This document shows, piece after piece, positions 41,820 to 49,958 of a stretch of DNA of 64,000 nucleotides. The DNA comes from Rhabdobacter roseus (GTDB lineage: Bacteria; Bacteroidota; Bacteroidia; Cytophagales; Spirosomataceae), in NCBI RefSeq assembly GCF_014202275.1, contig NZ_JACHGF010000004.1, positions 84,928 to 148,927 on the forward strand, given 5' to 3'. The position numbers were made by a program, and so were the translations under genes. How positions within the stretch are numbered: the first letter of the stretch is position 1; each line of letters begins with the position of its first letter. The notes below the pieces were generated by a model, which searched no databases, was not told the DNA's origin, and saw nothing but the letters and a program-made list of their open reading frames with translations.

Positions 41820-42527
41820 ATGGATTTGGTTCAAGGCGTACGGTCTGAGCTAGCAGCGCGGGCAAATCCCGAGCGGGCGGCCTTCATGAGTAGGTACTTC
41901 CAAACCGGACCGGGACAATACGCCGAAGGCGATATTTTCTGGGGTATATCCAACCCTCAGGCCCGGGACGTGGCGCGCCGCTGGCGGTTGGCCCTGGCCC
42001 ATCCGGCTGAGGTACTTCCGCTCCTGCAAGACCCCGTTCACGAGTGCCGGCTGGTGGCTTTACTGCTGTGGGTGGCCTATTATCCCAAGGCACCAAAGAT
42101 GCACCAAGAGGTACTTTACGAGCTGTACCTGACGCACCGGGCCTACATTAACAACTGGGATTTGGTGGATCTCTCGGCGCGGGATATTGTGGGATATCAC
42201 CTCTGGGAGAAAGACCGCTCCGTACTGATGGAGCTGTCCCAAAGTACCCACCTCTGGACGCAGCGAATCGCCCTGCTGGCTACTTTTTACTTCATTCGTG
42301 AAGGGCAGTTTGAAGATACGATCCGGGTGGCAGAGGTACTTTTGACGAGTAAACATCCCCTGATTCACAAGGCAATTGGCTGGATGCTGCGCGAAATAGG
42401 CAAGCGGGATCTGGATACCCTGGAGGCATTTCTACACCAACACAGCGGAGTTTTGGCTCGTACCTCGCTACACTACGCGATCGAGCGGCTGCCACCCGCC
42501 CGTCGGCAATACTACCTGACTCTGTGA
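41820..42527 (+). CDS. DNA alkylation repair protein, AlkD-like HEAT-repeat glycosylase
   Basis: A 235-residue helical protein of the AlkD family, which excises bulky or cationic alkylated bases without flipping them out. The segment NNWDLVDLSARDIVGYHLW carries the equivalents of the AlkD DNA-contacting tryptophan (W113) and catalytic aspartate (D117). Pairs of helices repeat throughout, for example CRLVALLLWVAYYPKAPKM, as expected for HEAT-like repeats. Size is near AlkD (about 235). It is a single gene. Confidence 0.87.
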   Translation: MDLVQGVRSELAARANPERAAFMSRYFQTGPGQYAEGDIFWGISNPQARDVARRWRLALAHPAEVLPLLQDPVHECRLVALLLWVAYYPKAPKMHQEVLYELYLTHRAYINNWDLVDLSARDIVGYHLWEKDRSVLMELSQSTHLWTQRIALLATFYFIREGQFEDTIRVAEVLLTSKHPLIHKAIGWMLREIGKRDLDTLEAFLHQHSGVLARTSLHYAIERLPPARRQYYLTL

Positions 42528-42546
42528 TCGCCAATTACATTTTTAC

Positions 42547-42554
42547 TATATTTG
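42547..42554 (+). promoter_or_regulatory. Predicted -7 element upstream of accD
   Basis: TATATTTG is a full -7 match, but no TTG lies 19-21 bases upstream. If used, the accD leader would be about 170 bases and would include the hairpin at 42572-42600. Confidence 0.4.
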
Positions 42555-42571
42555 ACCCCCGATTACGACGT

Positions 42572-42600
42572 TATTCTAACGTTTTAATAACGCTAGAATA
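42572..42600 (+). promoter_or_regulatory. Hairpin or inverted repeat in the accD leader
   Basis: TATTCTAACGT (42572-42582) and ACGCTAGAATA (42590-42600) match at 10 of 11 positions with a 7-base spacer. It lies about 20 bases after the -7 element. It could be an operator for a fatty-acid-synthesis regulator or an RNA hairpin. No T-run follows. Confidence 0.4.
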
Positions 42601-42729
42601 GTGTTGTCGGATCTGCTTACTCGTAGTTAGGCGTCGTAAAGTACCCTATAATATGGGGCCTTGGGAGTTTAGAGGTACTTTTTCAGGATAGCTTACTTTC
42701 ATTTACAGAAATTAACCCACCTACTGCCT

Positions 42730-43572
42730 ATGTCTTGGTTTGTTCGGAAAGAGAAAGGGATCAATACTCCCACCGAAATGAAACGCGAAGCCCCCGATGG
42801 GCTTTGGTACCAATGTCCCAATTGCAAAAAGATCATGCATACGCGGGAGCATAAATTAAACGCATATACTTGCGCGCACTGCAACTACCACGATAAAGTA
42901 GGTTCGGAGGCGTACTTTGAACTACTTTTTGATCATAATGAATTTATAGAGCTAGATCCCGAACTCCGCTCGGGGGATCCGCTGCGTTTTATCGATACCA
43001 AGCCCTACCCCGACCGGATTCGGTCTACGATGCTCAAAACCGGTCTGAAGGACGCCGTACGCGCTGCGCACGGCAAAATGAACGACCTGGACATTGTGGT
43101 AGCCTGCATGGACTTCAACTTTATCGGCGGCTCGATGGGCTCCGTAGTAGGTGAAAAAATAGCCCGGGCCATTGACCACTCGTTGGCTCACCGGCAGCCT
43201 TTCCTGATGATTTCCCGCTCGGGCGGAGCCCGCATGATGGAGGCGGGATTGTCGCTGATGCAAATGGCCAAGACCTCGGCGAAACTGGCGTTGCTTTCGG
43301 AAGCTAAGGTACCCTACATTTCGCTCCTGACCGACCCTACCACTGGGGGCGTGACGGCCTCCTACGCCATGCTCGGTGACTTTAATATCTCCGAACCCCA
43401 GGCACTTATTGGCTTTGCGGGGCCGCGGGTCATCCGCGAAACCATCGGGAAGGATCTGCCCAAAGGCTTTCAGAGTGCGGAGTTTGTGCTGGAGCATGGC
43501 TTCCTGGATTTTATCGTCGATCGTAAAGAACTCAAAGATAAGCTCACCAGCTTGCTGACTATGCTCCGTTAA
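42730..43572 (+). CDS. accD: Acetyl-CoA carboxylase carboxyltransferase subunit beta
   Basis: AccD, with AccA, transfers CO2 from carboxybiotin to acetyl-CoA, the committed step of fatty-acid synthesis. The four-cysteine zinc ribbon is complete: YQCPNCKK and YTCAHCNYH. The crotonase-like core shows [55 protein letters not shown] and GFAGPRVI. At 280 residues it is full length. It ends 2 bases before the radical SAM gene, so the two are co-translated. accA is not adjacent. Confidence 0.97.
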   Translation: MSWFVRKEKGINTPTEMKREAPDGLWYQCPNCKKIMHTREHKLNAYTCAHCNYHDKVGSEAYFELLFDHNEFIELDPELRSGDPLRFIDTKPYPDRIRSTMLKTGLKDAVRAAHGKMNDLDIVVACMDFNFIGGSMGSVVGEKIARAIDHSLAHRQPFLMISRSGGARMMEAGLSLMQMAKTSAKLALLSEAKVPYISLLTDPTTGGVTASYAMLGDFNISEPQALIGFAGPRVIRETIGKDLPKGFQSAEFVLEHGFLDFIVDRKELKDKLTSLLTMLR

Positions 43573-43574
43573 GT

Positions 43575-44549
43575 ATGCGCCTTGTTTCGCACCCGATATT
43601 GTGCAACTACTACCTGACTTACCGCTGTAATGCCAGTTGTGGTTTTTGCGATATCTGGGAGCGCCCTTCTCCCTACGTTACGCTGGAAAGCGCCCGCGAA
43701 AACCTGCGTGATTTGCGGAAACTTGGCGTGAAGGTAGTGGACTTTACAGGCGGAGAACCCCTGCTGCATCGGCAGCTGGATATGCTCCTGACGGAAGCCA
43801 AAGCGCAGGGGATGATCACGACCGTTACCACCAACGGCCTGCTGTACCCTAAGTACGCCGAGCGGTTGAAGGGCCTGGTGGATATGCTCCATTTTTCGCT
43901 GGACTCGCCCGATCGGGACGAGCACGACCAGTCCCGAGGCGTTAAGTGTTTCGATAAAGTGATGGAGTCAATTGCCGTAGCCCGTAGCCTAGGCGAGCGT
44001 CCCGATATTATTTTTACCGTCTTTGAGAGCAACATTCATCATATAAAACGGTTGTGGGAGGAAATTTGTCTACCCAATGACCTGGTACTCATACTTAACC
44101 CGGTGTTTGAGTACAATGGCGTCGGAGAAACCCTCTCGGACCATGCCTTGAAAGAACTTACCCGCTGGGGAAAGCAAAAAAACGTGTACCTGAACGATGC
44201 CTTCGTGCAGCTTCGCCTCGACGGGGGCAACCACGTAGACCGGCCTGTCTGTAAAGCGGCAAGTACCACCCTTGTTATTTCTCCGGAGAATAAACTGGTG
44301 CTACCCTGCTACCACTTGGGCCTGAAAGAATTCCCAATCGAAGGTAACCTCCGCAGCTTGTACCTATCCGATGAGGTACAAACGCTGGTAGCCCTGGAAG
44401 GGCGGTTACCGGCTTGCGAAGGCTGCGCCATTAACTGCTACATGCAGCCTTCCTTTGCGGTAGAAATGAATAAATACTGGTGGAAAGCACTGCCAAGTAC
44501 CCTTAAGTACAACCGCATCAAAGGTACCTGGAAGCAAATGCTTCGTTAG
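43575..44549 (+). CDS. Radical SAM protein with C-terminal SPASM/twitch-like cysteines
   Basis: The radical SAM motif is CNASCGFC (C18, C22, C25), followed by VVDFTGGEPLL, the SAM-binding GGE strand. A C-terminal set of cysteines (RPVCKAAS, VLPCYHLG, CEGCAINCYM) suggests one auxiliary Fe-S cluster as in twitch/SPASM proteins. At 324 residues it resembles peptide- or small-molecule-modifying members, but no substrate gene is near. The start ATG lies 2 bases after the accD stop. I do not recognise a named subfamily. Confidence 0.8.
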   Translation: MRLVSHPILCNYYLTYRCNASCGFCDIWERPSPYVTLESARENLRDLRKLGVKVVDFTGGEPLLHRQLDMLLTEAKAQGMITTVTTNGLLYPKYAERLKGLVDMLHFSLDSPDRDEHDQSRGVKCFDKVMESIAVARSLGERPDIIFTVFESNIHHIKRLWEEICLPNDLVLILNPVFEYNGVGETLSDHALKELTRWGKQKNVYLNDAFVQLRLDGGNHVDRPVCKAASTTLVISPENKLVLPCYHLGLKEFPIEGNLRSLYLSDEVQTLVALEGRLPACEGCAINCYMQPSFAVEMNKYWWKALPSTLKYNRIKGTWKQMLR

Positions 44550-44550
44550 A

Positions 44551-45018
44551 TCAGAGGCAGTTGTCACGCCGACGTGTATCGGTAATACCCGCAATTTTCC
44601 AGGTAGTACCTACCCGAGCCAGCGTAAAGGCATTAACGCCGCAGTGGCTGAACTGCCCGCCCAGGTAAAACTTGTAAGGCACCCATACAACAGCCATCGG
44701 GCCGTCTAAAAGTACCTTTAGGTCGTAAATTTGTTCATCCCAGACCTTATCGTGCGGAGTACCTACGGCCTTCACAAAATTCGGAATCGCCTCTTTCTGT
44801 ACTTTGGTAGTACCCTCCTTGGTGAAGACGATTGACTGTAAAGAGGCATCCGGCAAAAAAGCCTGGCGCACTACGGATGAATCTCCCGATCGCATTCCAT
44901 CAAATAGGCTTTTTACCACCTCGCGGACGGCTTGCTCTTCGTTTTGGGCCTGAGCGTGAGTACTTCCTGCCAGCCAACAAACCAGGAACCAGGGAAAGAG
45001 CCAAAGAGAAGCTTTCAT
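44551..45018 (-). CDS. Secreted NTF2-like (SnoaL/DUF4440-type) protein
   Basis: A 155-residue protein with a signal peptide of about 24 residues (ending THAQAQ). The rest is one NTF2-like domain: a helical start (EEQAVREVVKSLFDGMRSGD) followed by the curved sheet with AVVWVPYKFYLGG and NAFTLARVGTTWKIAGITDTRR. Members bind small ligands or catalyse isomerisations in a cone-shaped cavity; here the role is unknown. It converges with the radical SAM gene (1-base gap) and diverges from smpB. Confidence 0.8.
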   Translation of the reverse strand: MKASLWLFPWFLVCWLAGSTHAQAQNEEQAVREVVKSLFDGMRSGDSSVVRQAFLPDASLQSIVFTKEGTTKVQKEAIPNFVKAVGTPHDKVWDEQIYDLKVLLDGPMAVVWVPYKFYLGGQFSHCGVNAFTLARVGTTWKIAGITDTRRRDNCL

Positions 45019-45083
45019 GTGCGATGGTATATTTTTTTAATTTTAGATACCGTACTTTTACGGTACTTACTTAGGAACAGAAA

Positions 45084-45542
45084 ATGGCTGACAAAATAGT
45101 TAAAAAGGTGCAAATTGAAAACCGTCGGGCTTCGTTCGAATTCTTTTTTCTGGAAGAATTTACGGCGGGAATGGCCTTGACGGGTACCGAAATCAAATCC
45201 ATACGGCAAAACAAAGTCAACTTTCAGGATGCCTACTGCCTTTTTATGGATGACGAGCTCTTCGTTCGGAGCCTACACATTGCACCCTATACCGAAGGTA
45301 CCCATTACAACCACGATCCCGTACGAGACCGTAAGTTGCTATTGACCAAACGTGAATTAAAGCGCCTCTCGGAAAAGCTCAAAGACCAGGGGCTAACCAT
45401 CATTCCGGTCCGGCTTTTTACCAATGACCGTGGGTTGGCTAAGTTGCAGATTGCCTTAGCTAAAGGTAAGAAACTTTACGACAAGCGGGAGTCAATCAAA
45501 GAGCGAGATGTGAAGCGTGAAATTGACAGGGTAGCCTATTGA
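45084..45542 (+). CDS. smpB: SsrA-binding protein SmpB
   Basis: SmpB binds tmRNA to rescue stalled ribosomes. The start is NRRASFEFFFLEEFTAGMALTGTEIKSIRQNKVNFQDAYC, and the C-terminus has GLAKLQIALAKGKKLYDKRESIKERD, the helix that occupies the mRNA channel. At 152 residues it is complete. A TACTTTTA element (7 of 8) lies about 35 bases upstream between the arms of a small TACCGTA/TACGGTA repeat. The ssrA RNA itself was not seen in the window. Confidence 0.96.
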   Translation: MADKIVKKVQIENRRASFEFFFLEEFTAGMALTGTEIKSIRQNKVNFQDAYCLFMDDELFVRSLHIAPYTEGTHYNHDPVRDRKLLLTKRELKRLSEKLKDQGLTIIPVRLFTNDRGLAKLQIALAKGKKLYDKRESIKERDVKREIDRVAY

Positions 45543-45676
45543 ATTGATAGTCAGTAGCCTTTTAAGGAGGCCGTAGCTACTTAGTAGCTAGCCCTTATTC
45601 ATTATTAATTTTACCAACAATTTACCCGACTTTGACGTTTTAATGTAGGAAAATCCATATATTGCTGGGAAGAAAT

Positions 45677-45684
45677 TACTTTTG
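45677..45684 (+). promoter_or_regulatory. -7 element placed for a leaderless HNH transcript
   Basis: TACTTTTG is a full -7 match that ends 5 bases before the HNH-gene ATG at 45690. With the usual distance to the transcription start the first base would fall on or next to the start codon. The -33 partner is not clear (nearest TTG leaves only 12 bases). Confidence 0.45.
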
Positions 45685-45689
45685 AACCT

Positions 45690-46202
45690 ATGGGCAGGAA
45701 AGTTTTGGTACTCAATCAAGATTATAGTGCGCTAAGCGTTTGTTCTGTCCCCAAGGCCTTTCTTTTAGTCTACCTTAACAAAGCGGAGCTAGTCGTCGAA
45801 TCTTCTTCTCATAAGCTGCGCAGCGTCAATGAAGTATTTCCCATGCCTACTGTCATTAGGCTGCACCGGTACATTCACCTGCCATACCGGGGTGTGATGA
45901 TGACTCGCCAGAATATATTTCGGCGAGACGGCAACCGGTGTCAGTATTGTGGTACTACCGAAGACTTAACGCTAGATCATGTACTCCCCAAATCCCGTGG
46001 TGGAAAAACCAACTGGGATAACTTAGCCACGGCTTGCAAGCGGTGCAACTCCCGCAAAGGAGATTACACTCCGGAAGAAGCCTCCATGCCCCTCCGGCAA
46101 CGGCCCTTCAGACCTTCTTTTCTCATGTTCCTGCGTGATTTTTCGGGCACCGTGGACGAAGGCTGGCATCCATATCTGGGTTCTAAGGAAGCCGTTTACT
46201 GA
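45690..46202 (+). CDS. HNH endonuclease family protein
   Basis: A 170-residue protein. An N-terminal 75-residue domain (VLNQDYSALSVCSVPKAFLLVYLNKAELV) precedes an HNH domain with paired zinc cysteines and the catalytic histidine: RCQYCGTTEDLTLDHVLPKS, then GGKTNWDNLATACKRCNSRKGD. This standalone type is widespread in Bacteroidota and Cyanobacteria chromosomes. Its role is not established, and no restriction or phage genes are adjacent. It precedes rpsA by 195 bases and probably has its own promoter. Confidence 0.9.
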   Translation: MGRKVLVLNQDYSALSVCSVPKAFLLVYLNKAELVVESSSHKLRSVNEVFPMPTVIRLHRYIHLPYRGVMMTRQNIFRRDGNRCQYCGTTEDLTLDHVLPKSRGGKTNWDNLATACKRCNSRKGDYTPEEASMPLRQRPFRPSFLMFLRDFSGTVDEGWHPYLGSKEAVY

Positions 46203-46296
46203 TCACAAGGTACTTTCACCAAGCATAGTCGTTGGTTTTGGGAGTCATGCATCCCCAAAAATCAAAGGCGTGTCTTTTTATTTTCTTTAGTTTTCG

Positions 46297-46304
46297 TATC
46301 TTTG
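46297..46304 (+). promoter_or_regulatory. Predicted -7 element of rpsA
   Basis: TATCTTTG is a full -7 match followed by CGGTC; the upstream -33 region is T-rich without an exact TTG. The leader to ATG 46398 would be about 88 bases. Confidence 0.55.
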
Positions 46305-46397
46305 CGGTCTATTTTTCCCTAGTAACACATTGTTTCACTAATTTTCAGCTCCTTAGCTCAGGAACTGATGTATCTTAGAGCACCTTTTTAACTATTT

Positions 46398-48236
46398 ATG
46401 GCAAAGGAAAAACAAAGCCACCACATGCCCGATTTTGATTGGGAAACCGCTGATGACAAGGGCTTCGGCACCGGGTATTCGGCTTCAGAACGCGCTCGTC
46501 TCGAGCAGATGTACGATACTACTCTATCACCTATTACGGAGAAAGAGGTAGTTAAAGGTGTTGTAGTAGGAATTACCGACCGCGAAGTAATTCTGAACAT
46601 CGGCTTCAAGTCGGATGGACTGGTTTCCTCCAACGAATTCCGGGATCTTCCCGGCATGAAAATCGGGGATGAGGTAGAGGTTTACGTAGAAAATCAAGAA
46701 GATGCCCAGGGCCAGCTGGTACTTTCCCGTAAGAAAGCCAAAGTTATTACCGCTTGGGATAACATTCAGAAATCGTTCGATGAGGATCTGGTGATTGATG
46801 CTACCGTAAAACGTAGAACCAAAGGAGGTCTCATTGTAGATATATTTGGCATTGAAGCCTTCTTGCCTGGCTCACAAATTGACGTAAAACCCATTCGGGA
46901 TTTTGACGTTTTCGTGGGCAAACGTATGGAGGTAAAAGTGGTAAAAATCAACTACGCCAACGACAACGTAGTGGTATCGCACAAGATCTTGATCGAAAAA
47001 GATCTAGAAGCACAACGCCAGCAAATCCTGAACAACCTTGAGAAAGGTCAGGTACTGGAAGGGGTGATTAAGAACATGACCAACTTCGGGGTATTTATTG
47101 ACCTGGGAGGTGTAGATGGTCTACTGCACATCACGGATATTTCTTGGGGTCGCATCAACCATCCTTCGGAACTGCTCAACCTTGACCAGAAACTTAATGT
47201 TGTTGTATTGGATTTCGACGAAGAGAAAAAGCGGATTTCACTGGGTCTGAAGCAGCTTCAGTCACATCCTTGGGATTCTCTTTCCGAAACCATTCAGGTA
47301 GGAGCCAAAGTAAAAGGCCGGATCGTGAACGTGGCCGACTACGGCGCGTTTCTTGAAATCATGCCGGGCGTAGAAGGACTCATTCACGTATCTGAAATGT
47401 CCTGGTCACAGCACCTGCGCAATCCGCAGGAGTTTATGAGTGTTAATGACGAGGTAGAAGCCGTAGTTCTGACCCTGGATCGTCAGGAGCGCAAAATGTC
47501 GCTGGGCATTAAGCAACTTACTGAAGACCCCTGGACCCAAAGCCAGCTCAAGGAGAAATACGCGATTGGTACTCGTCACAAAGGAGTAGTACGTAACCTG
47601 ACCAACTTCGGTCTATTCATTGAATTGGAAGAAGGTATTGATGGACTGGTACACGTTTCGGATCTATCCTGGACCAAGAAAATCAAACACCCTTCTGACT
47701 TTATCAAAGTAGGCGAAGAACTTGAGGTTGTGGTACTGGAGCTCGATGCCGACAATCGTCGCTTGGCTCTGGGGCATAAACAACTGGAGGAAAACCCTTG
47801 GGATACCTTTGAGTCGATCTTTGAAGTAGGCTCGGTTCACCGGTCAACCATCGTATCAAAAGGTGATAAATTTGCTACGCTTGAACTACCCTACGGTATT
47901 GAAGGAATAGCGGCGCTCAAAAACCTGGCCAAGGAAGACGGAAGCTGGGTTGAAGTTGGCGAAGGGGTTGATTTTGTAGTACTTGAATTCTCAAAAGAAG
48001 AAAAGAAAATCGTGCTGTCTCACTCCAAAGTATGGCAGGGCGGTGCGGTAGAAAGCAAAAAAGAGGAGAAAAGTGCTAGAAAAGCAGCTGTGAAGTCCGA
48101 AGCTACTCCAAGCAAAGAAGCTGATAAATCTACCTTCGGGGATCTAGATGTTTTGTCCGCTTTGAAAGAGCAGATGGAAGAGACCGAGAAAAACGATAAA
48201 AAAGCGGCTAAAAAAGACGCCGAAGGCGAGGAGTAA
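46398..48236 (+). CDS. rpsA: 30S ribosomal protein bS1
   Basis: A 612-residue protein with six S1-type OB domains. The last four are nearly regular repeats spaced by about 85 residues, visible as GVIKNMTNFGVFIDLGGVDGLLHITD, GRIVNVADYGAFLEIMPGVEGLIHVSE, GVVRNLTNFGLFIELEEGIDGLVHVSD and a weaker sixth. Each is followed by 'W..LK/HP...' and 'rrisLG.KQL..(H/N)PW'. The C-terminus is a charged Lys/Glu-rich tail (about residues 555-612). bS1 is the mRNA-binding ribosomal protein and matters especially in a phylum with few Shine-Dalgarno sites. GTAC words are at background density here. Confidence 0.97.
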   Translation: MAKEKQSHHMPDFDWETADDKGFGTGYSASERARLEQMYDTTLSPITEKEVVKGVVVGITDREVILNIGFKSDGLVSSNEFRDLPGMKIGDEVEVYVENQEDAQGQLVLSRKKAKVITAWDNIQKSFDEDLVIDATVKRRTKGGLIVDIFGIEAFLPGSQIDVKPIRDFDVFVGKRMEVKVVKINYANDNVVVSHKILIEKDLEAQRQQILNNLEKGQVLEGVIKNMTNFGVFIDLGGVDGLLHITDISWGRINHPSELLNLDQKLNVVVLDFDEEKKRISLGLKQLQSHPWDSLSETIQVGAKVKGRIVNVADYGAFLEIMPGVEGLIHVSEMSWSQHLRNPQEFMSVNDEVEAVVLTLDRQERKMSLGIKQLTEDPWTQSQLKEKYAIGTRHKGVVRNLTNFGLFIELEEGIDGLVHVSDLSWTKKIKHPSDFIKVGEELEVVVLELDADNRRLALGHKQLEENPWDTFESIFEVGSVHRSTIVSKGDKFATLELPYGIEGIAALKNLAKEDGSWVEVGEGVDFVVLEFSKEEKKIVLSHSKVWQGGAVESKKEEKSARKAAVKSEATPSKEADKSTFGDLDVLSALKEQMEETEKNDKKAAKKDAEGEE

Positions 48237-48250
48237 TAGGGAATAATCTT

Positions 48251-48298
48251 TAATTTTGCGCCAGCTTCGTTGAGCGTCCTAATTACCCTCAACGAAGC
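48251..48298 (+). promoter_or_regulatory. -7 element and hairpin between rpsA and tRNA-Cys
   Basis: TAATTTTG (48251-48258) matches the -7 element. GCTTCGTTGAG (48264-48274) and CTCAACGAAGC (48288-48298) form an 11-bp perfect stem with a 13-base loop and no T-run. The hairpin may be the 3' end of the rpsA message or, if the -7 is used, part of the pre-tRNA leader. Confidence 0.4.
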
Positions 48299-48307
48299 GG
48301 CCAAACT

Positions 48308-48378
48308 GGTTCCGTGGCCGAGTGGCTAGGCAGAGGTCTGCAAAACCTTTTACAGCGGTTCGAATCCGCTCGGAACCT
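48308..48378 (+). tRNA. tRNA-Cys (anticodon GCA)
   Basis: A cloverleaf can be drawn by hand. The acceptor GGTTCCG (48308-48314) pairs with CGGAACC (48371-48377) and U73 (48378) is the expected cysteine discriminator. The D arm is GCC/GGC. The anticodon stem GAGGT/ACCTT encloses loop CTGCAAA with anticodon GCA. The T arm AGCGG/CCGCT encloses TTCGAAT. The full CCA end is not encoded (CCT follows). It lies between rpsA and a strong terminator. Confidence 0.93.
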
Positions 48379-48427
48379 CCTTTCAAGTCTTGATTTAAGA
48401 GGCTATTTTTATTAGTAGTTAAGACGG

Positions 48428-48483
48428 AAAAGTACCATTTGTGTGAAGCAGACAATATGCTTGCGCAGGTGGTACTTTTTTTC
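48428..48483 (+). terminator. Long terminator after tRNA-Cys
   Basis: AAAAGTACCA (48428-48437) pairs with TGGTACTTTT (48470-48479). An inner, imperfect stem extends it through GTGTG-AAGCA against TGCTTGCGC, and a T-run follows to 48482. The outer arms again contain the GTAC word. Confidence 0.75.
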
Positions 48484-48596
48484 TTAAGTGGCTGAAAAGC
48501 AAAAGGAGTTAGCCCAGCGTGTGCATAAGGCCCCAAAAGAGGGGAAGCTTAGAAAAAGTATAAATAGATGGAAGGGATAAAATATAAAAGAAATAC

Positions 48597-48628
48597 TTTT
48601 GTGGATAAAAAATCGTGCATTAGATTTG
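48597..48628 (+). promoter_or_regulatory. Promoter of the act-cox respiratory operon
   Basis: TTTTG at 48597-48601, 19 bases, then TAGATTTG at 48621-48628: a full -7 match with ideal spacing. A second -7 match, TACTTTTG (48594-48601), overlaps the -33 element. The leader to ATG 48657 is short (about 22 bases). No other consensus promoter was recognised downstream, so the roughly 15-kb operon may start here. Confidence 0.65.
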
Positions 48629-48656
48629 TGTGATGAAGTATAATGGACCGCTGATT

Positions 48657-49910
48657 ATGAATAAACAACGAAAAAAAACCTCTTTTTTTAGTCAAAAAAT
48701 AGTACGTAGGCTGCCGCTGTTTACTTTTTTGGTGGTTGTTTTAGGCCTATCCCAAGCCTTGGCACAAGGCACGGAAGGAGATGCTGCCAAAGGAGAAACA
48801 CTCTTCAAAAATAACTGCGCCTCTTGCCATAAGGTAACCGCTGAAAGATCGGTTGGCCCTGGATTGAAAGGCATTACGGAACGCCGCGATGTACCTTGGC
48901 TGGTAAAATGGATTCATAATCCCTCGGCCATGATTGCCAGCGGAGATGAGTATGCCGTCAAGATTTACAATGAGTATAATAAGGTTCAAATGACCAGTTT
49001 CCCTAATCTGTCAGAAGATGACATCAAGGGGATTCTTGCGTATATTGAACAGGCCAATGCGGCACCCGCAGCCCAAGCTGAGGCGACGGGTGCGCCAGCT
49101 GCAGGAGGAGCCACGGCTCAAGCCGGTGCACCCTCCGACCTGTTCATTTTGGTATTGGTCGCACTTCTGGTTGTTATGCTTCTGGTTTTGGGTGTGCTAC
49201 TGGTTATTGTTACGATCCTTTCCAAAGCCGTTGGTGGCGAAACCACCGAAGGTTCAGAAGGTACGTTCATGACCCGCCTTCGCACTTCTTTGACCAAAGT
49301 GGCAGGAAACTCCGTGGTTCGCTCTGCAACCATTTGGGTTTTTGTATTATTGGTTGTAAAAGCTACAATTGACGGAGCCTTCAATGTAGGAGTACAACAA
49401 GGCTATGCTCCTAAGCAACCAATCGCCTTTTCTCACAAACTGCACGCAGGCGATTATAAGATTGACTGTAATTATTGTCATACAGGAGCCAGTCGCAGCC
49501 GCTCGGCGCATATCCCTTCTGCCAATATTTGTATGAATTGTCACGGTGTGATCAAAAAAGAGTCCCCCGAAATTCAGAAAATTTACGAAGCGATCGAAAA
49601 TGACCGCCCTATTGAGTGGGTGCGCGTACACAACCTGCCTGATTTAGCCTACTTTAACCATGCTCAGCACGTAAACGTGGGTGGCTTGCAGTGTCAGCAA
49701 TGCCACGGAGAGATTGAGAAGATGGAAGTGGTGCAACAGCGGTCATCGCTGACCATGGGTTGGTGTATTGATTGCCATCGTAAGACGGACGTGAATACCA
49801 AAGGAAATGCGTACTATGATAACCTCGTACAGCTACACGGACAGGAAAATAAGGGAGCACTAAAAGTGGCGGATATTGGCGGGTTGGAATGTTCTAAGTG
49901 TCATTACTAA
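48657..49910 (+). CDS. actA: Alternative complex III multihaem cytochrome c subunit ActA (six CxxCH motifs)
   Basis: ActA carries electrons across alternative complex III, the quinol:cytochrome c oxidoreductase replacing bc1. After a signal-peptide-like segment (about residues 17-38) comes a class I cytochrome domain with CASCH. A Pro/Ala linker and two membrane helices (LFILVLVALLVVMLLVLGVL; TIWVFVLLVVKATIDG) follow. Then comes a multihaem region with CNYCH, CMNCH, CQQCH, CIDCH and a final CSKCH two residues from the end. That gives six haem motifs, the pentahaem ActA core with an N-terminal monohaem fusion. I chose ATG 48657 over 48633 because the predicted transcription start falls at about 48633. 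Confidence 0.93.
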   Translation: MNKQRKKTSFFSQKIVRRLPLFTFLVVVLGLSQALAQGTEGDAAKGETLFKNNCASCHKVTAERSVGPGLKGITERRDVPWLVKWIHNPSAMIASGDEYAVKIYNEYNKVQMTSFPNLSEDDIKGILAYIEQANAAPAAQAEATGAPAAGGATAQAGAPSDLFILVLVALLVVMLLVLGVLLVIVTILSKAVGGETTEGSEGTFMTRLRTSLTKVAGNSVVRSATIWVFVLLVVKATIDGAFNVGVQQGYAPKQPIAFSHKLHAGDYKIDCNYCHTGASRSRSAHIPSANICMNCHGVIKKESPEIQKIYEAIENDRPIEWVRVHNLPDLAYFNHAQHVNVGGLQCQQCHGEIEKMEVVQQRSSLTMGWCIDCHRKTDVNTKGNAYYDNLVQLHGQENKGALKVADIGGLECSKCHY

Positions 49911-49958
49911 TCACCCGGAAAAATTCCAAAATACAACAAATTTGTATTGAATAGTTCT

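Noticed and set aside
45540-45690. Small gene or tmRNA between smpB and the HNH gene
   Set aside because: No tRNA-like acceptor ends or alanine-tag frame could be found; the stretch holds only the HNH promoter element.
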